Positions 28,038 through 36,097 of a stretch of DNA of 64,000 nucleotides are shown here, piece after piece. Each line of letters begins with the position of its first letter. Positions within the stretch are counted from its first letter, which is position 1. Origin of the DNA: Actinomadura rupiterrae (GTDB taxonomy: Bacteria > Actinomycetota > Actinomycetes > Streptosporangiales > Streptosporangiaceae); the NCBI RefSeq assembly GCF_024172125.1, contig NZ_JAMZEA010000005.1:434001-498000 (forward strand), given 5' to 3'. The translations under genes and the position numbers were made by a program. The notes below the pieces were generated by a model. It made no database searches. It had not been told where the DNA came from and worked only from the letters and a program-made list of their open reading frames with translations.

Positions 28038-29522
28038 CTAGTCGAGGAAGTTCTTGAGTTCGGACACGAGCTTGCGGATCTTTCCGGAGATCACCGGCGT
28101 GCCCATCGCCTTGAAGCGCTGCCGGAACCAGGGGTTGACGATCTGGCTCCCGGAGCTGGTCACCGAGCCGACCGGGATTACCTTCACCCCGGACCGGTGC
28201 AGCGACTGGAGGCCGTCGAACAGCGGCTGGGAGCGGTCGAACTCGTAGAAGTCCGAGATCCACACCAGCACGGTGTTCCGCGGGTCGCTGATCTTGGGAC
28301 GGGCCATGTTCAGCGCCACCGGCCCGTCGTTGCCGCCGCCCAGCTTCGTGCGCAGCAGCACCTCGAACGGGTCGTGCACCCAGGGCGTCAGGTCGATCGC
28401 GCGGGTGTCGTAGGCGATCAGGTGCACGTCCACCTTCGGCAGCCCGGCGAAGATCGACGCGAGGATGGTGCAGTTGACCATGGAGTCGACCATCGAGCCG
28501 GACTGGTCCACCACGACGATCATGCGCGCCGGGGTGGTCCGCTTGGCGGTGTGCCGGTAGAAGAGCCGGTCGACGTAGAGGCGCTCGTCCTCCGGGCTCC
28601 AGTTGGTGAGGTTCTTCCAGATCGTCCGTTCGAGGTCGAGGTTGCGGAACACCCGCTTCGGCGGGACGGACCGGTCCGGCGTGCCGGCGCTGGTCTGCTG
28701 GACCTGCGTCTTCAGGACCTCGGCGACCTCGTCCACGTAGCGGCGGATCAGCGCCTTGGCGTTGGCGAGCGCCACACCGGACAGGTTCGCCTTGTCGCGC
28801 AGCAGCTGCTCGATCAGCGACATGCTCGGGGTGAGCTGCCGGGCGAGCTTCGGGTCGGCGAGCACCTCCCGCAGCCGCATCCGTTTGACCAGGTCGCCCT
28901 CGATGTTCGCGAGGATCTTCTCGATGTCCCCGGCGTCGAAGCCGGACCCGCCGGGAGCCGGGCCGAAGCCTCCACCGGAGTGCGGTCCGGGCGCGCCAGC
29001 GTCCCCGCCCGGCCCCGATCCGTCCGAGCCTGAGCCTGAGCCGCCCGGGCCTCCGTCCGACGCGCCTGCTCCGGCACCGCCCGCGGACGAGCCGCCTGCG
29101 CCCGCGCCTTCGCCGCCTCCGCCGCAGAGGGCTCGGCGGAGGCGGGTGGCGTCGCGCTGCCAGGCGGCGAGCTGCTCGGCCGTGACGTTGCCCTGCCCGG
29201 TCTGGAAGACGTTGAGCAGCAGCTTCGAGACGAGCGCGGCGTTGCGGACGGACCGGTCCGACGCCGCTCCTTCGTCGGACGGGCGGGCCGCGAACAGGCC
29301 GTCGAACTCCGGCGCGAGGTCGGGAAAGCGCTGGAGGAGGGTGTCCATGGACACACCGGGGTCGAGCAGCGCCGGGGGCAGGCCGACCGCGTCGACCACC
29401 GCCACGCCGGCCGACTCCAGGGCCGGCTGCTCCTCGGCGTCGAACATCCGGGCCATCAGCCGCCAGTACAGCGCCTGCCTGCGGTTCTCGTGGGTGCGGT
29501 CTTCCTCTGTGGACTCGGTCAT
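28038..29522 (-). CDS. VWA domain protein of MoxR operon
   Basis: A 494-residue soluble protein. Residues 1-130 are helical, residues about 130-195 are a Gly/Ser/Ala/Pro linker of very low complexity, and a helical middle follows (FDAGDIEKILANIEGDLVKR). The C-terminal von Willebrand A domain begins near 325: the MIDAS motif VVDQSGSM is at about 335-342, the conserved Thr region in NMARPKISDPRNT, and the Asp in WISDFYEF near 420. A metal-bound MIDAS typically binds partner proteins. The ATG overlaps the stop of the 460-residue gene (ATGA). It should work with the MoxR ATPase encoded next. A longer frame open to 30569 is a shadow. Confidence 0.93.
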   Translation of the reverse strand: MTESTEEDRTHENRRQALYWRLMARMFDAEEQPALESAGVAVVDAVGLPPALLDPGVSMDTLLQRFPDLAPEFDGLFAARPSDEGAASDRSVRNAALVSKLLLNVFQTGQGNVTAEQLAAWQRDATRLRRALCGGGGEGAGAGGSSAGGAGAGASDGGPGGSGSGSDGSGPGGDAGAPGPHSGGGFGPAPGGSGFDAGDIEKILANIEGDLVKRMRLREVLADPKLARQLTPSMSLIEQLLRDKANLSGVALANAKALIRRYVDEVAEVLKTQVQQTSAGTPDRSVPPKRVFRNLDLERTIWKNLTNWSPEDERLYVDRLFYRHTAKRTTPARMIVVVDQSGSMVDSMVNCTILASIFAGLPKVDVHLIAYDTRAIDLTPWVHDPFEVLLRTKLGGGNDGPVALNMARPKISDPRNTVLVWISDFYEFDRSQPLFDGLQSLHRSGVKVIPVGSVTSSGSQIVNPWFRQRFKAMGTPVISGKIRKLVSELKNFLD

Positions 29523-30901
29523 TTGCGCAGCAACCGCCCTGCTCGCTCGCGCAGCACCGCGACCGCGTCGCCGGACTTGGCCTGCGCCTTGACGATCTTC
29601 GGATCGGTGGGGCCGAGCGCCCACTCGCCGCCGTGCGCGGTGACGGGCTTCTTCTTGACCACCGCCTGCACGGCGAGCGGCCGCAGCGACCAGCCCGCGG
29701 CGTCCCAGCGGACGAGCCCGACGCAGGTCGAGGAGGCCCGGACGAGCTCGGGGGTGAGCGGGCCGCTGCCGGGCAGGTTGCCGGTCTCGATCCGCAGCCG
29801 GTGGTCGTCCAGGACGAGATCGCCGCCGTCCACGCGGTAGCCCTCCAGCAGGACGGGCTCGGCGATGCGGACCGGGTGCCGCTCCAGCGGCGGGACGGGC
29901 GGCGCGGTCGCCTCGTCCAGCTGGAGGCGGGCGGTCGCGAACGGGTCGGCGGACTCGCCGAGGTCGGCCGCGTCCTCGGACCAGAGCAGGTCGCCGCCGG
30001 GGAGGAGCGGCATGCCGTCGATCTCCACGGCGCGCTGCCCGGCGAGCGCGGCCAGCAGGACGGGGAAGTCGTCCAGGAGCCGCCAGATCGCGGGCCCGAC
30101 GATCGTGTCGACCTTCCCGGCCGAGACGCTCGCGCGGACGAGCCGCTTGCCCTCGCCGCTCTCCAGGACGCCGTGGACCTGGATCTGCACGGCGGTCGGA
30201 TGCTCGTGGACGTCCACGCCGAGCGGCAGCAGCCGCCCCGAAACCGGCTCGGCCCGCCCGCCGGACGCACCGTCCTGCCAGGTCAGGAGCATCGGGCGGG
30301 ACCACAGGTCGCCCCAGCGGCGGGCCGGGACGCGGGCCATCGTCGCGACCGGGCTGGACGCGCGCAGCTCGGCGGCCAGGCCGTCCATCAGAGCGGCGAT
30401 ACGGCGCGAGCCGGGGTCGGCCAGCAGCGCCTCGACGGTCGGGTCGACCGCCGACACCAGGTCGTGGCCGACGCCGCGCCAGCCGGTGACGGCGACCTCG
30501 TGCAGCCAGGACCGGGCTCCGGCCAGCAGGTTTGTGCCACCTGGCGGTTCCGGCGCGGGCTCGTCCCACGCGGCCCGGACGCGTCCCGCGGCGGTGTCGA
30601 AGCGGCCGAGCAGGGCGTCGTGGACGGCGCCGAGCAGCGCGGCGCGGCCGGCGGCGAGCAGGCCCAGGCCGTCCTCGGAGGGCGAGCCGCTGCCGGCCTT
30701 CGCCGCGGCCTCGGCGATCGCCGGCCCGAGCGGAGCGGCGGACAGCGCCGCGGCGAGGGCTTCGAGCGCGGCGGCCTGCGGTTCCCCGAGCCGTCCGAGG
30801 CCGTGGGTCAGGGCGTCGTCGAAGCCGTCGACCAGCGCGGACGCGTCGTCCACACCGTCCGGGAGGCCGTCGGTCAGGGCGGCGAGGTGCATGCTCAGCA
30901 T
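29519..30901 (-). CDS. Unknown protein of MoxR/VWA operon
   Basis: A 460-residue soluble protein that I do not recognise. It is rich in Ala and Leu in its first 120 residues (helical). A mixed alpha/beta part follows, with SWLHEVAVTGWRGVGHDLV, MARVPARRWGDLWSRPMLL and GRLLPLGVDVHEHPTAVQIQ, and the C-terminus is basic (VVKKKPV to RAGRLLRK). No signal peptide, membrane segment or catalytic motif is visible. The start ATG at 30901 shares a base with the upstream SWIM-like gene stop (TGATG), and its stop overlaps the VWA start, so its stoichiometry is tied to both. It is probably a structural or adaptor part of the complex. Confidence 0.8.
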   Translation of the reverse strand: MLSMHLAALTDGLPDGVDDASALVDGFDDALTHGLGRLGEPQAAALEALAAALSAAPLGPAIAEAAAKAGSGSPSEDGLGLLAAGRAALLGAVHDALLGRFDTAAGRVRAAWDEPAPEPPGGTNLLAGARSWLHEVAVTGWRGVGHDLVSAVDPTVEALLADPGSRRIAALMDGLAAELRASSPVATMARVPARRWGDLWSRPMLLTWQDGASGGRAEPVSGRLLPLGVDVHEHPTAVQIQVHGVLESGEGKRLVRASVSAGKVDTIVGPAIWRLLDDFPVLLAALAGQRAVEIDGMPLLPGGDLLWSEDAADLGESADPFATARLQLDEATAPPVPPLERHPVRIAEPVLLEGYRVDGGDLVLDDHRLRIETGNLPGSGPLTPELVRASSTCVGLVRWDAAGWSLRPLAVQAVVKKKPVTAHGGEWALGPTDPKIVKAQAKSGDAVAVLRERAGRLLRK

Positions 30902-31395
30902 CAGCCCACCGCCCCGGCCGGGAACCACTGCATCTCGGGCACCGGCGCGTTGCGCGCCGGCAGCTCCAGGTAGGCCAGGTGGCGCAGGAACCGGTTGAAC
31001 ACGACGGCGGCCGGGGCGCTCTCCTTGCTTCCGTCGCGCAGGCCCGCGTTCAGATCGTCGCCCTCGATGCCGAGGAACTGCCCGACGCGTTCGTTTCCGT
31101 ATTGCAGTACGGCCTCCGCGACAAGCGACTGGAGATGCTTGCACATATAACCGCCGGTCAGTCCTCCGCACGGTCGGTTGTTGTTGGTGCTGCAGCTGAA
31201 GGCGTGCGTTTCGGCGGCAATGGACGAAACGTAAACCCGGGCGATGTCGGAACCGCTCGACACCACGCCCTGAAGGCGTCCGTCGGCCATTTCGACGAAG
31301 GGCACCTTCGCCAGTTTCCGCGCCTTGGCGGAGGGCGTCACCCGCACCACGGCGGACCGCTCCCACGCGAGGTCATCCGCGTCCTCGTTCGACAT
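30901..31395 (-). CDS. SWIM-like zinc-finger protein
   Basis: A 164-residue protein, first gene of the operon. The core is a zinc-binding pattern with Cys68, Cys76, Cys85 and His87 (C-x7-C-x8-C-x-H) preceded by the strand-rich VSSGSDIARVYVSSI. The classical SWIM finger is CxCx(n)CxH, so the first spacing here is wider. The place in the operon, before VWA and MoxR genes, equals that of the SWIM protein in the yeh cluster. The C-terminus (LELPARNAPVPEMQWF) has no known motif. Predicted to bind protein or nucleic acid. ATG start at 31395; the divergent side faces the end of the rhomboid gene. Confidence 0.8.
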   Translation of the reverse strand: MSNEDADDLAWERSAVVRVTPSAKARKLAKVPFVEMADGRLQGVVSSGSDIARVYVSSIAAETHAFSCSTNNNRPCGGLTGGYMCKHLQSLVAEAVLQYGNERVGQFLGIEGDDLNAGLRDGSKESAPAAVVFNRFLRHLAYLELPARNAPVPEMQWFPAGAVG

Positions 31396-31458
31396 GCCGC
31401 AATCATCCCAAGGGGGTACGACAAAATCCGGGAATCGCGGAGGGAGGGCCGGAGGAAA

Positions 31459-32208
31459 TCAGCCCCTGGACAGCGCTGCGATACCGCGCGAGGCTCCGGC
31501 GCGGCGCGCCAGGAACGCGAACAGCATGCCGCTCACGAAACCGTAGATATGCGCCACGTAAGCGACGTTGCTCTCTTTGTCCCCGAGCGAGAACCACTGC
31601 AGGACGAACCAGTATCCGAGCACCACCCACACGGGCAGCCGGACGAAGATGACCGGCGCCACCCAGCTCACGATCCGGCCGCGCGGGTTCAGTACCAGGT
31701 AGGCGCCGAGCACCCCGGCGATCGCCCCGGACGCCCCGATCAGCGGGACGTTGGAGTCCGGCGAGGTGTAGGCGAACCCGTACACCGCGACCAGCCCGAA
31801 GAACAGGTAGCTGAGCAGGTATCTCAGCCGCCCCAGCCGGTCCTCCACGCCCATCCCGACGACGAACAGCACCACCAGGTTGCCCAGCAGGTGCAGCCAG
31901 CTCGAATGCAGGAACATCGAGGTGAACGCGGACGTCCACGGCGACTTGGTGAAGGTGGACGGCCCGCACTCGTGCGCGATGTTCGCCGGCATCGGCTGCT
32001 GCTCGCCGGTCGTCAGCTCCTTCGGGACGGCCCCGTACTCCATGGTGAACTGGGCCGCCTTGCACTGCCGGACCTCGTTCTCGCCGTACCAGGTGGCGAA
32101 GTGCGCCATCGGCGTGAGCAGGAACACCAGCACGTTCGCGGCGACCAGCAGGTAGGTCACCCAGGGGACCCGCCGGGCGGGCTGACTGTCGTAGAGGGGC
32201 AGTGCCAT
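31459..32208 (-). CDS. Rhomboid-family intramembrane serine protease
   Basis: A 249-residue membrane protein with six or seven helices. The catalytic Ser is in IGASGAIAGV near residue 164 and the catalytic His in AHIYGFVSG near 217. The HLLGN loop of rhomboids (HSSWLHLLGNLVVLF) is near 110. A soluble loop of about 55 residues with two Cys (RQCK and HECG) separates helices 1 and 2, which is longer than in GlpG-type proteins. It cleaves transmembrane substrates, none of which can be identified here. It starts with ATG at 32208 with a weak binding site and lies 64 bp after the SWIM gene start. Confidence 0.92.
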   Translation of the reverse strand: MALPLYDSQPARRVPWVTYLLVAANVLVFLLTPMAHFATWYGENEVRQCKAAQFTMEYGAVPKELTTGEQQPMPANIAHECGPSTFTKSPWTSAFTSMFLHSSWLHLLGNLVVLFVVGMGVEDRLGRLRYLLSYLFFGLVAVYGFAYTSPDSNVPLIGASGAIAGVLGAYLVLNPRGRIVSWVAPVIFVRLPVWVVLGYWFVLQWFSLGDKESNVAYVAHIYGFVSGMLFAFLARRAGASRGIAALSRG

Positions 32209-32308
32209 GTGTGGAGGCGTCCTGATCGGGAGGCGGCGGCTGGTCCGGCGGCTGGCGACGACTATCTCGGGGCCGTGACATTACCGGGCGAGGTGGGCCA
32301 AACCCTAA

Positions 32309-32376
32309 CGGTCCGGAAGATCCTGGCGGCCGGGAAGTCCTGGCGGCCCGGGACAGACCTGGCGGTCCGAGGTGGC
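32309..32376. repeat. Short degenerate tandem repeats
   Basis: Three imperfect copies of a 17-20 bp unit with core CCTGGCGGYCCGGGA lie directly before the MITE-like element. The last copy (GGCGGTCCGAGGTG) recurs on the far side of the element inside the end of the nuclease gene. Confidence 0.65.
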
Positions 32377-32380
32377 CTAG

Positions 32381-32555
32381 GGCCTGTTTCGAAGTGGCCT
32401 CGGCCACGCGCGCGAACGCGTGACCAGCGCGGTGCCGCGACGCCGGAGGCGAGCGGCACCGCGCTGATCGCGAAGCGATGCCGCGTTCGCCCAGGCACGG
32501 TCACGGAGCGAGCCGCTAGGCGAGCGCAGTGGGCCGTGACTGCGTAAACACAGCC
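32381..32555. mobile_element. MITE-like element inserted at a stop codon
   Basis: A non-coding block of about 175 bp bounded by imperfect inverted ends (GGCCTGTTTCG at the left, the complement of GGCTGTGTTTACG at the right). It is flanked by TAG or CTAG on both sides (32377-32380 and 32555-32558), consistent with a 3-4 bp target duplication. Inside are nested palindromes, including a perfect 13-bp arm pair (32426-32438 and 32453-32465) and GTCACGG/CCGTGAC arms. No transposase frame. The direct repeat GCGGTCCGAGGTG occurs on both outer sides, so the site before insertion was probably an intact tandem repeat. The right TAG is the stop codon of the neighbouring nuclease gene. Confidence 0.65.
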
Positions 32556-34417
32556 TAGCGGTCCGAGGTGTCCACGGGGGTGTAGGCGTTGTCGATCCAG
32601 CCGCGCAGGGACTCCGCGCCGTAGGCGGGGCAGGTCCACTCCCCCTCGACCTCGACCAGCCGGACGCCCGGGGAGTCCATCCAGCGCAGCACGCACTCCA
32701 TCTCCTCCGCGCCCGTCCCGCCCGCGCCGGTCATCGCGCCCGGCGCGCCGCCCGCGCCCGGCAGGACGGTCTCGGCGGTCGCGATCAGCGCGTCCACGTA
32801 GGGGCGGGGCGCGGCGCGCGGCGGGACCGTCCCGGCGGCGGCGAGCCGCCCGTACCGGACCACCGACAGCTCCCAGCCGCCGTCGAACGCCGGACGCGCC
32901 GCGACGACCTGCGGCAGTTTGGCGAGCGCGGCGAGCCGCTGGCCGCGCGCCGCCGCCCGGATGAACGCGGCGAGCCGGTCGCGCTGCGCCCCGGCCTCCT
33001 CGTACCGGTACACGTCGGCGAGCCGGGCGATGCGCCGCCGCGCCGCCGCCACGACCGGCCGGACGTCGCCGCGCATGACCGCGCGGGCGGCGTCGGCGTG
33101 CTCGGCGTACTCGTCCAGGCCCTCGCGGCCGACGCAGGGGGCCCCGCAGCGCCCGATCTCCGCCAGCGCGCACACCCGGGCCTTGCCGCGCTCGACCAGC
33201 CGCAGCGTGATCCGCTGCGTGCACTGCCGCAGCGGGATCGCCTCGTGCACGGCCGCCTTCGCCTCCTCGGCCTGCCGGGACGACGACAGCGGGCCGAGGT
33301 AGACCGCGCCGTCGTCGCGGGCCTCGCGCACGATCGACAGCCGCGGGAACTGCTCCTGCGTCAGCTTCAGCCAGATCGCCCGCTCGGGGAACTTGGACCG
33401 CCGGTTGTAGCGCGGCTTGTGCGCCGCGATGAGGCGCAGCTCGCGGACCTCGGCCTCCAGCCCGGTCGCGCACACGATCGTCCGGACGCGCTCGGCGAGC
33501 CCGACCATCTCCCGCGCGCGCCAGCGGGTCTCCGAACCGGTGAAGTACGACCGGACGCGCGTCCGCAGGTCGGTGGACTTGCCGACGTAGAGGATCTCGC
33601 CGCCCGCGTCCTCGAACAGGTAGACGCCGGGCGCGCTCGGCACGTTGTCGGCCAGGTGCCGCTTGCGCCGCTGCTCGGGTGTCGGGGCCTTCGCGAAGCC
33701 CTTCAGCTCCTCCAGGGACGTCACGCCGAACGACCCGAGCCGCTCGATCAGGCCGTGCAGGACGTCCACGGTGGCCTTGGCGTCGGCGAGCGCGCGGTGG
33801 CACGGCTCGGTGGACGTGCGGAAGTACCGGGCGAGCGTGGCGAGCTTGTGGTTGGGCACCTCGTCGCGGGTCATCACGCGGCGCGCGAGGTCGACCGTGT
33901 CGACGACGGGGAAGGCGGGCCAGGCGTACTCCAGCTTCGCGCACGCCGCCTTCAGGAACCCGATGTCGAACGGCGCGTTGTGCGCGACGAGCACGCTGCC
34001 GCGCGCGAACTCCAGGAACGCCGGGAGCACCCGCTCGATCCGCGGCGCGGCCATCACCATCTGCGTGGTGATGCCGGTGAGCGCCGTGATGAACGGCGGC
34101 ACCGGGCCGCCGGGGTCGACCAGCGTGCCGAAGTCGCCGAGGTGCTCGCCGCCGCGCACCTTCACCGCGCCGATCTCGGTGATGGCCGACTCGGCGGGCG
34201 AGCCGCCGGTCGTCTCCAGGTCGACCACGACGAAGGTGACGTCGGAGAGCGGCGTGCCCAGGTCGTCCAGGGTGCCCTGCACGGGCACGGCCTGCGGCGC
34301 CGGCCCGGCCTGCTCCGGGACGGCCTGCCGCGGGACGTCCGGGACGGCGCCCGGCCCGGGTGGCGACGCTTCCGCCGGCAGGGGGACCGACCCGGGTACG
34401 TGGTGCGCGGACGTCAT
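32555..34417 (-). CDS. DEDDh exonuclease fused to UvrC-like GIY-YIG nuclease
   Basis: A 620-residue two-nuclease fusion. A disordered Pro/Ala-rich N-terminus (1-50) is followed by a DnaQ-like 3'-5' exonuclease: VVVDLETTGG near 60, HNAPFDIGF near 143 and HRALADAKATVDV near 200. A GIY-YIG domain with PGVYLFEDAGGEILYVGKS follows near 262-280, then LRLIAAHKPRYNRR, then a UvrC-like Cys region (RVCALAEIGRCGAPCVG). This is the architecture of M. tuberculosis Rv2191 and Streptomyces homologues, thought to act in DNA repair or proofreading. The ATG at 34417 is my choice; the frame is open upstream. Its stop codon lies in the MITE junction. Confidence 0.92.
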   Translation of the reverse strand: MTSAHHVPGSVPLPAEASPPGPGAVPDVPRQAVPEQAGPAPQAVPVQGTLDDLGTPLSDVTFVVVDLETTGGSPAESAITEIGAVKVRGGEHLGDFGTLVDPGGPVPPFITALTGITTQMVMAAPRIERVLPAFLEFARGSVLVAHNAPFDIGFLKAACAKLEYAWPAFPVVDTVDLARRVMTRDEVPNHKLATLARYFRTSTEPCHRALADAKATVDVLHGLIERLGSFGVTSLEELKGFAKAPTPEQRRKRHLADNVPSAPGVYLFEDAGGEILYVGKSTDLRTRVRSYFTGSETRWRAREMVGLAERVRTIVCATGLEAEVRELRLIAAHKPRYNRRSKFPERAIWLKLTQEQFPRLSIVREARDDGAVYLGPLSSSRQAEEAKAAVHEAIPLRQCTQRITLRLVERGKARVCALAEIGRCGAPCVGREGLDEYAEHADAARAVMRGDVRPVVAAARRRIARLADVYRYEEAGAQRDRLAAFIRAAARGQRLAALAKLPQVVAARPAFDGGWELSVVRYGRLAAAGTVPPRAAPRPYVDALIATAETVLPGAGGAPGAMTGAGGTGAEEMECVLRWMDSPGVRLVEVEGEWTCPAYGAESLRGWIDNAYTPVDTSDR

Positions 34418-34584
34418 GTCGGCGACCGTAGGACATCGCACCGACAGAACACCCGCCGCATCGCACGAACGGAGCATCCGGCGGGCGCGTCGCGGCGGGC
34501 GTGGCGGGCTTCGGCTCCGGACGCGGCGGGTCCGGACCGCTAGGCTTGGCCCCGTTCTCCGCCGGTCTCCCCCGGTTGAGGCGG

Positions 34585-35967
34585 GTGACCTCGGGAAACA
34601 GTCTTTCAACAGCGTCCGGCACGAAGGAGCAGATCATCGACAGCGGCCCGGAGGCGGCGGACGGCCCGCCCCGCCCCCTGCCCGAGGCGGTCCGCCAGAA
34701 CGTGGTGGAGACCGCCGCGGAGCTGCTCGGCGCGCTGCCGCTGGACGAGGTGCCGCCGCCGCTGCGCAGGTTCGCCCGGTTCGAGCGGCGCAAGCGCGCC
34801 AAGCTCGCCGGGCAGCACATCGCCGCGCTGCTGGAGCGGGACGAGGCGTTCCGGGCCCGGGTCGCCGAGGCCGAGCGGGAGACCCACCCCGACCTCGCCG
34901 CCGCCGTCGCGGACGGTTCGGTCCCGCCCGCCGCCGACCCGGTCCGGGTCGCGGCGATCGGCTACCTGCTCCGCCCGGACGGCTGGAAGGCGCTGGTCGA
35001 GAACGCGCGCGCCGAGATCGACCGGTCCGCGTCGCTGACCGAGGGCGAGCGGGCCGAGCGCCGCATCGCCGAGCTGCGCGCCGAGCTCGGCGCCGCCCGC
35101 GCCAGCCGCGGCGCCGACCTCGACCGCGCCCGCGGCGAGCTGCGCGACGCCAAGGCCGAGATCGCCGAGCTGCGCCGCAAGCTGCACGAGGCCCGCGCCA
35201 AGGCCAAGGCCGAGCGGGACCGCGCCGACGCGCTCGCCGAGCGGACCGAACGGGAGCTGACCGAGGCCCGCGAGGCGCGCGCCGCCGCCGACAAGGAGCT
35301 GCGCAAGCTGCGCGCCAAGCTCGACCGCGCCGAGGCGGGCGCCGAGGCCGCCAAGCGCGCCGCGCGCGAGGGCCGCAACATCGACGACGTCCGGCTGCGG
35401 ATGCTGCTGGACGCGCTCACCGACGCCGCCCAGGGCGTCCGGCGGGAGCTGGCCCTGCCGTCCACGATCGGGCGCCCGGCCGACCTGGTGACCGGCGGCG
35501 ACGCCGCGCCCCCGCCGCACCGCGCGCTGCCCGGCCGGGCCCTGTCCGACGGCGACCCGCAGCTGCTCGACCGGCTGCTCCAGCTGCCCGGCGTCCACCT
35601 GGTCGTGGACGGCTACAACGTCACCAAGACCGGCTACGGCGAGCTGCCGCTGGCCGACCAGCGGTCCCGGATCCTGTCCGGGCTCGGCGGCCTGGCGGCC
35701 CAGACCCGCGCCGAGGTCACCTGCGTCTTCGACGGCGCCGAGCTGGACGCGCCGGTCGCCACCGTCGCGCCGCGGGGCGTCCGGGTGCTGTTCAGCCAGC
35801 CCGGCCAGACCGCGGACGAGCTGATCGGCGAGATCGTCCGGGCCGAGCCGGGCGGCCGGGCCGTGGTGGTCGTCTCGTCCGACCGGGAGGTCCAGGACGC
35901 CGCCCGCCGCGCCGGCGCCCGCCCGGTGCCGTCCCAGCTCCTCCTCCGCCGCCTGGGCCGCTCCTAG
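34585..35967 (+). CDS. NYN-domain RNase-like protein with long coiled coil (start uncertain)
   Basis: A protein of about 440-460 residues. The N-terminal region (LPEAVRQNVVETAAELLG) is helical, and the middle 130 residues are an Ala/Glu/Arg/Lys coiled coil. The C-terminal NYN domain of the YacP/Rae1 type has LVVDGYNVTKTGYGEL, EVTCVFDGAELDAP, VRVLFSQPGQTADELIGE and VVVVSSDREVQDAARRAGA, with the expected acidic residues. It probably cleaves RNA. The only good ribosome-binding site (GAAGGAG, 34623-34629) lies 6 bases before an ATC codon at 34636, not a usual start. GTG at 34585 or 34501 are the canonical options. It is divergent from the nuclease gene. Confidence 0.85.
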   Translation: MTSGNSLSTASGTKEQIIDSGPEAADGPPRPLPEAVRQNVVETAAELLGALPLDEVPPPLRRFARFERRKRAKLAGQHIAALLERDEAFRARVAEAERETHPDLAAAVADGSVPPAADPVRVAAIGYLLRPDGWKALVENARAEIDRSASLTEGERAERRIAELRAELGAARASRGADLDRARGELRDAKAEIAELRRKLHEARAKAKAERDRADALAERTERELTEAREARAAADKELRKLRAKLDRAEAGAEAAKRAAREGRNIDDVRLRMLLDALTDAAQGVRRELALPSTIGRPADLVTGGDAAPPPHRALPGRALSDGDPQLLDRLLQLPGVHLVVDGYNVTKTGYGELPLADQRSRILSGLGGLAAQTRAEVTCVFDGAELDAPVATVAPRGVRVLFSQPGQTADELIGEIVRAEPGGRAVVVVSSDREVQDAARRAGARPVPSQLLLRRLGRS

Positions 35968-36097
35968 CCCCACCGCGGCCGACCTGGGCACTCGTCCGAC
36001 ACGCCCGACAGCGCGTGATCGTTCCGGAGAGTTCTGTCACACCCCCGGCGTAGCGTCGATTGACGTCGGAATCGTCCGAATTTCGGAAGGGAGTGGC

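Noticed and set aside
32209-32376. Rhomboid upstream region as a riboswitch or small RNA
   Set aside because: Repeats are short and degenerate without conserved known riboswitch blocks; best explained as junction repeats.
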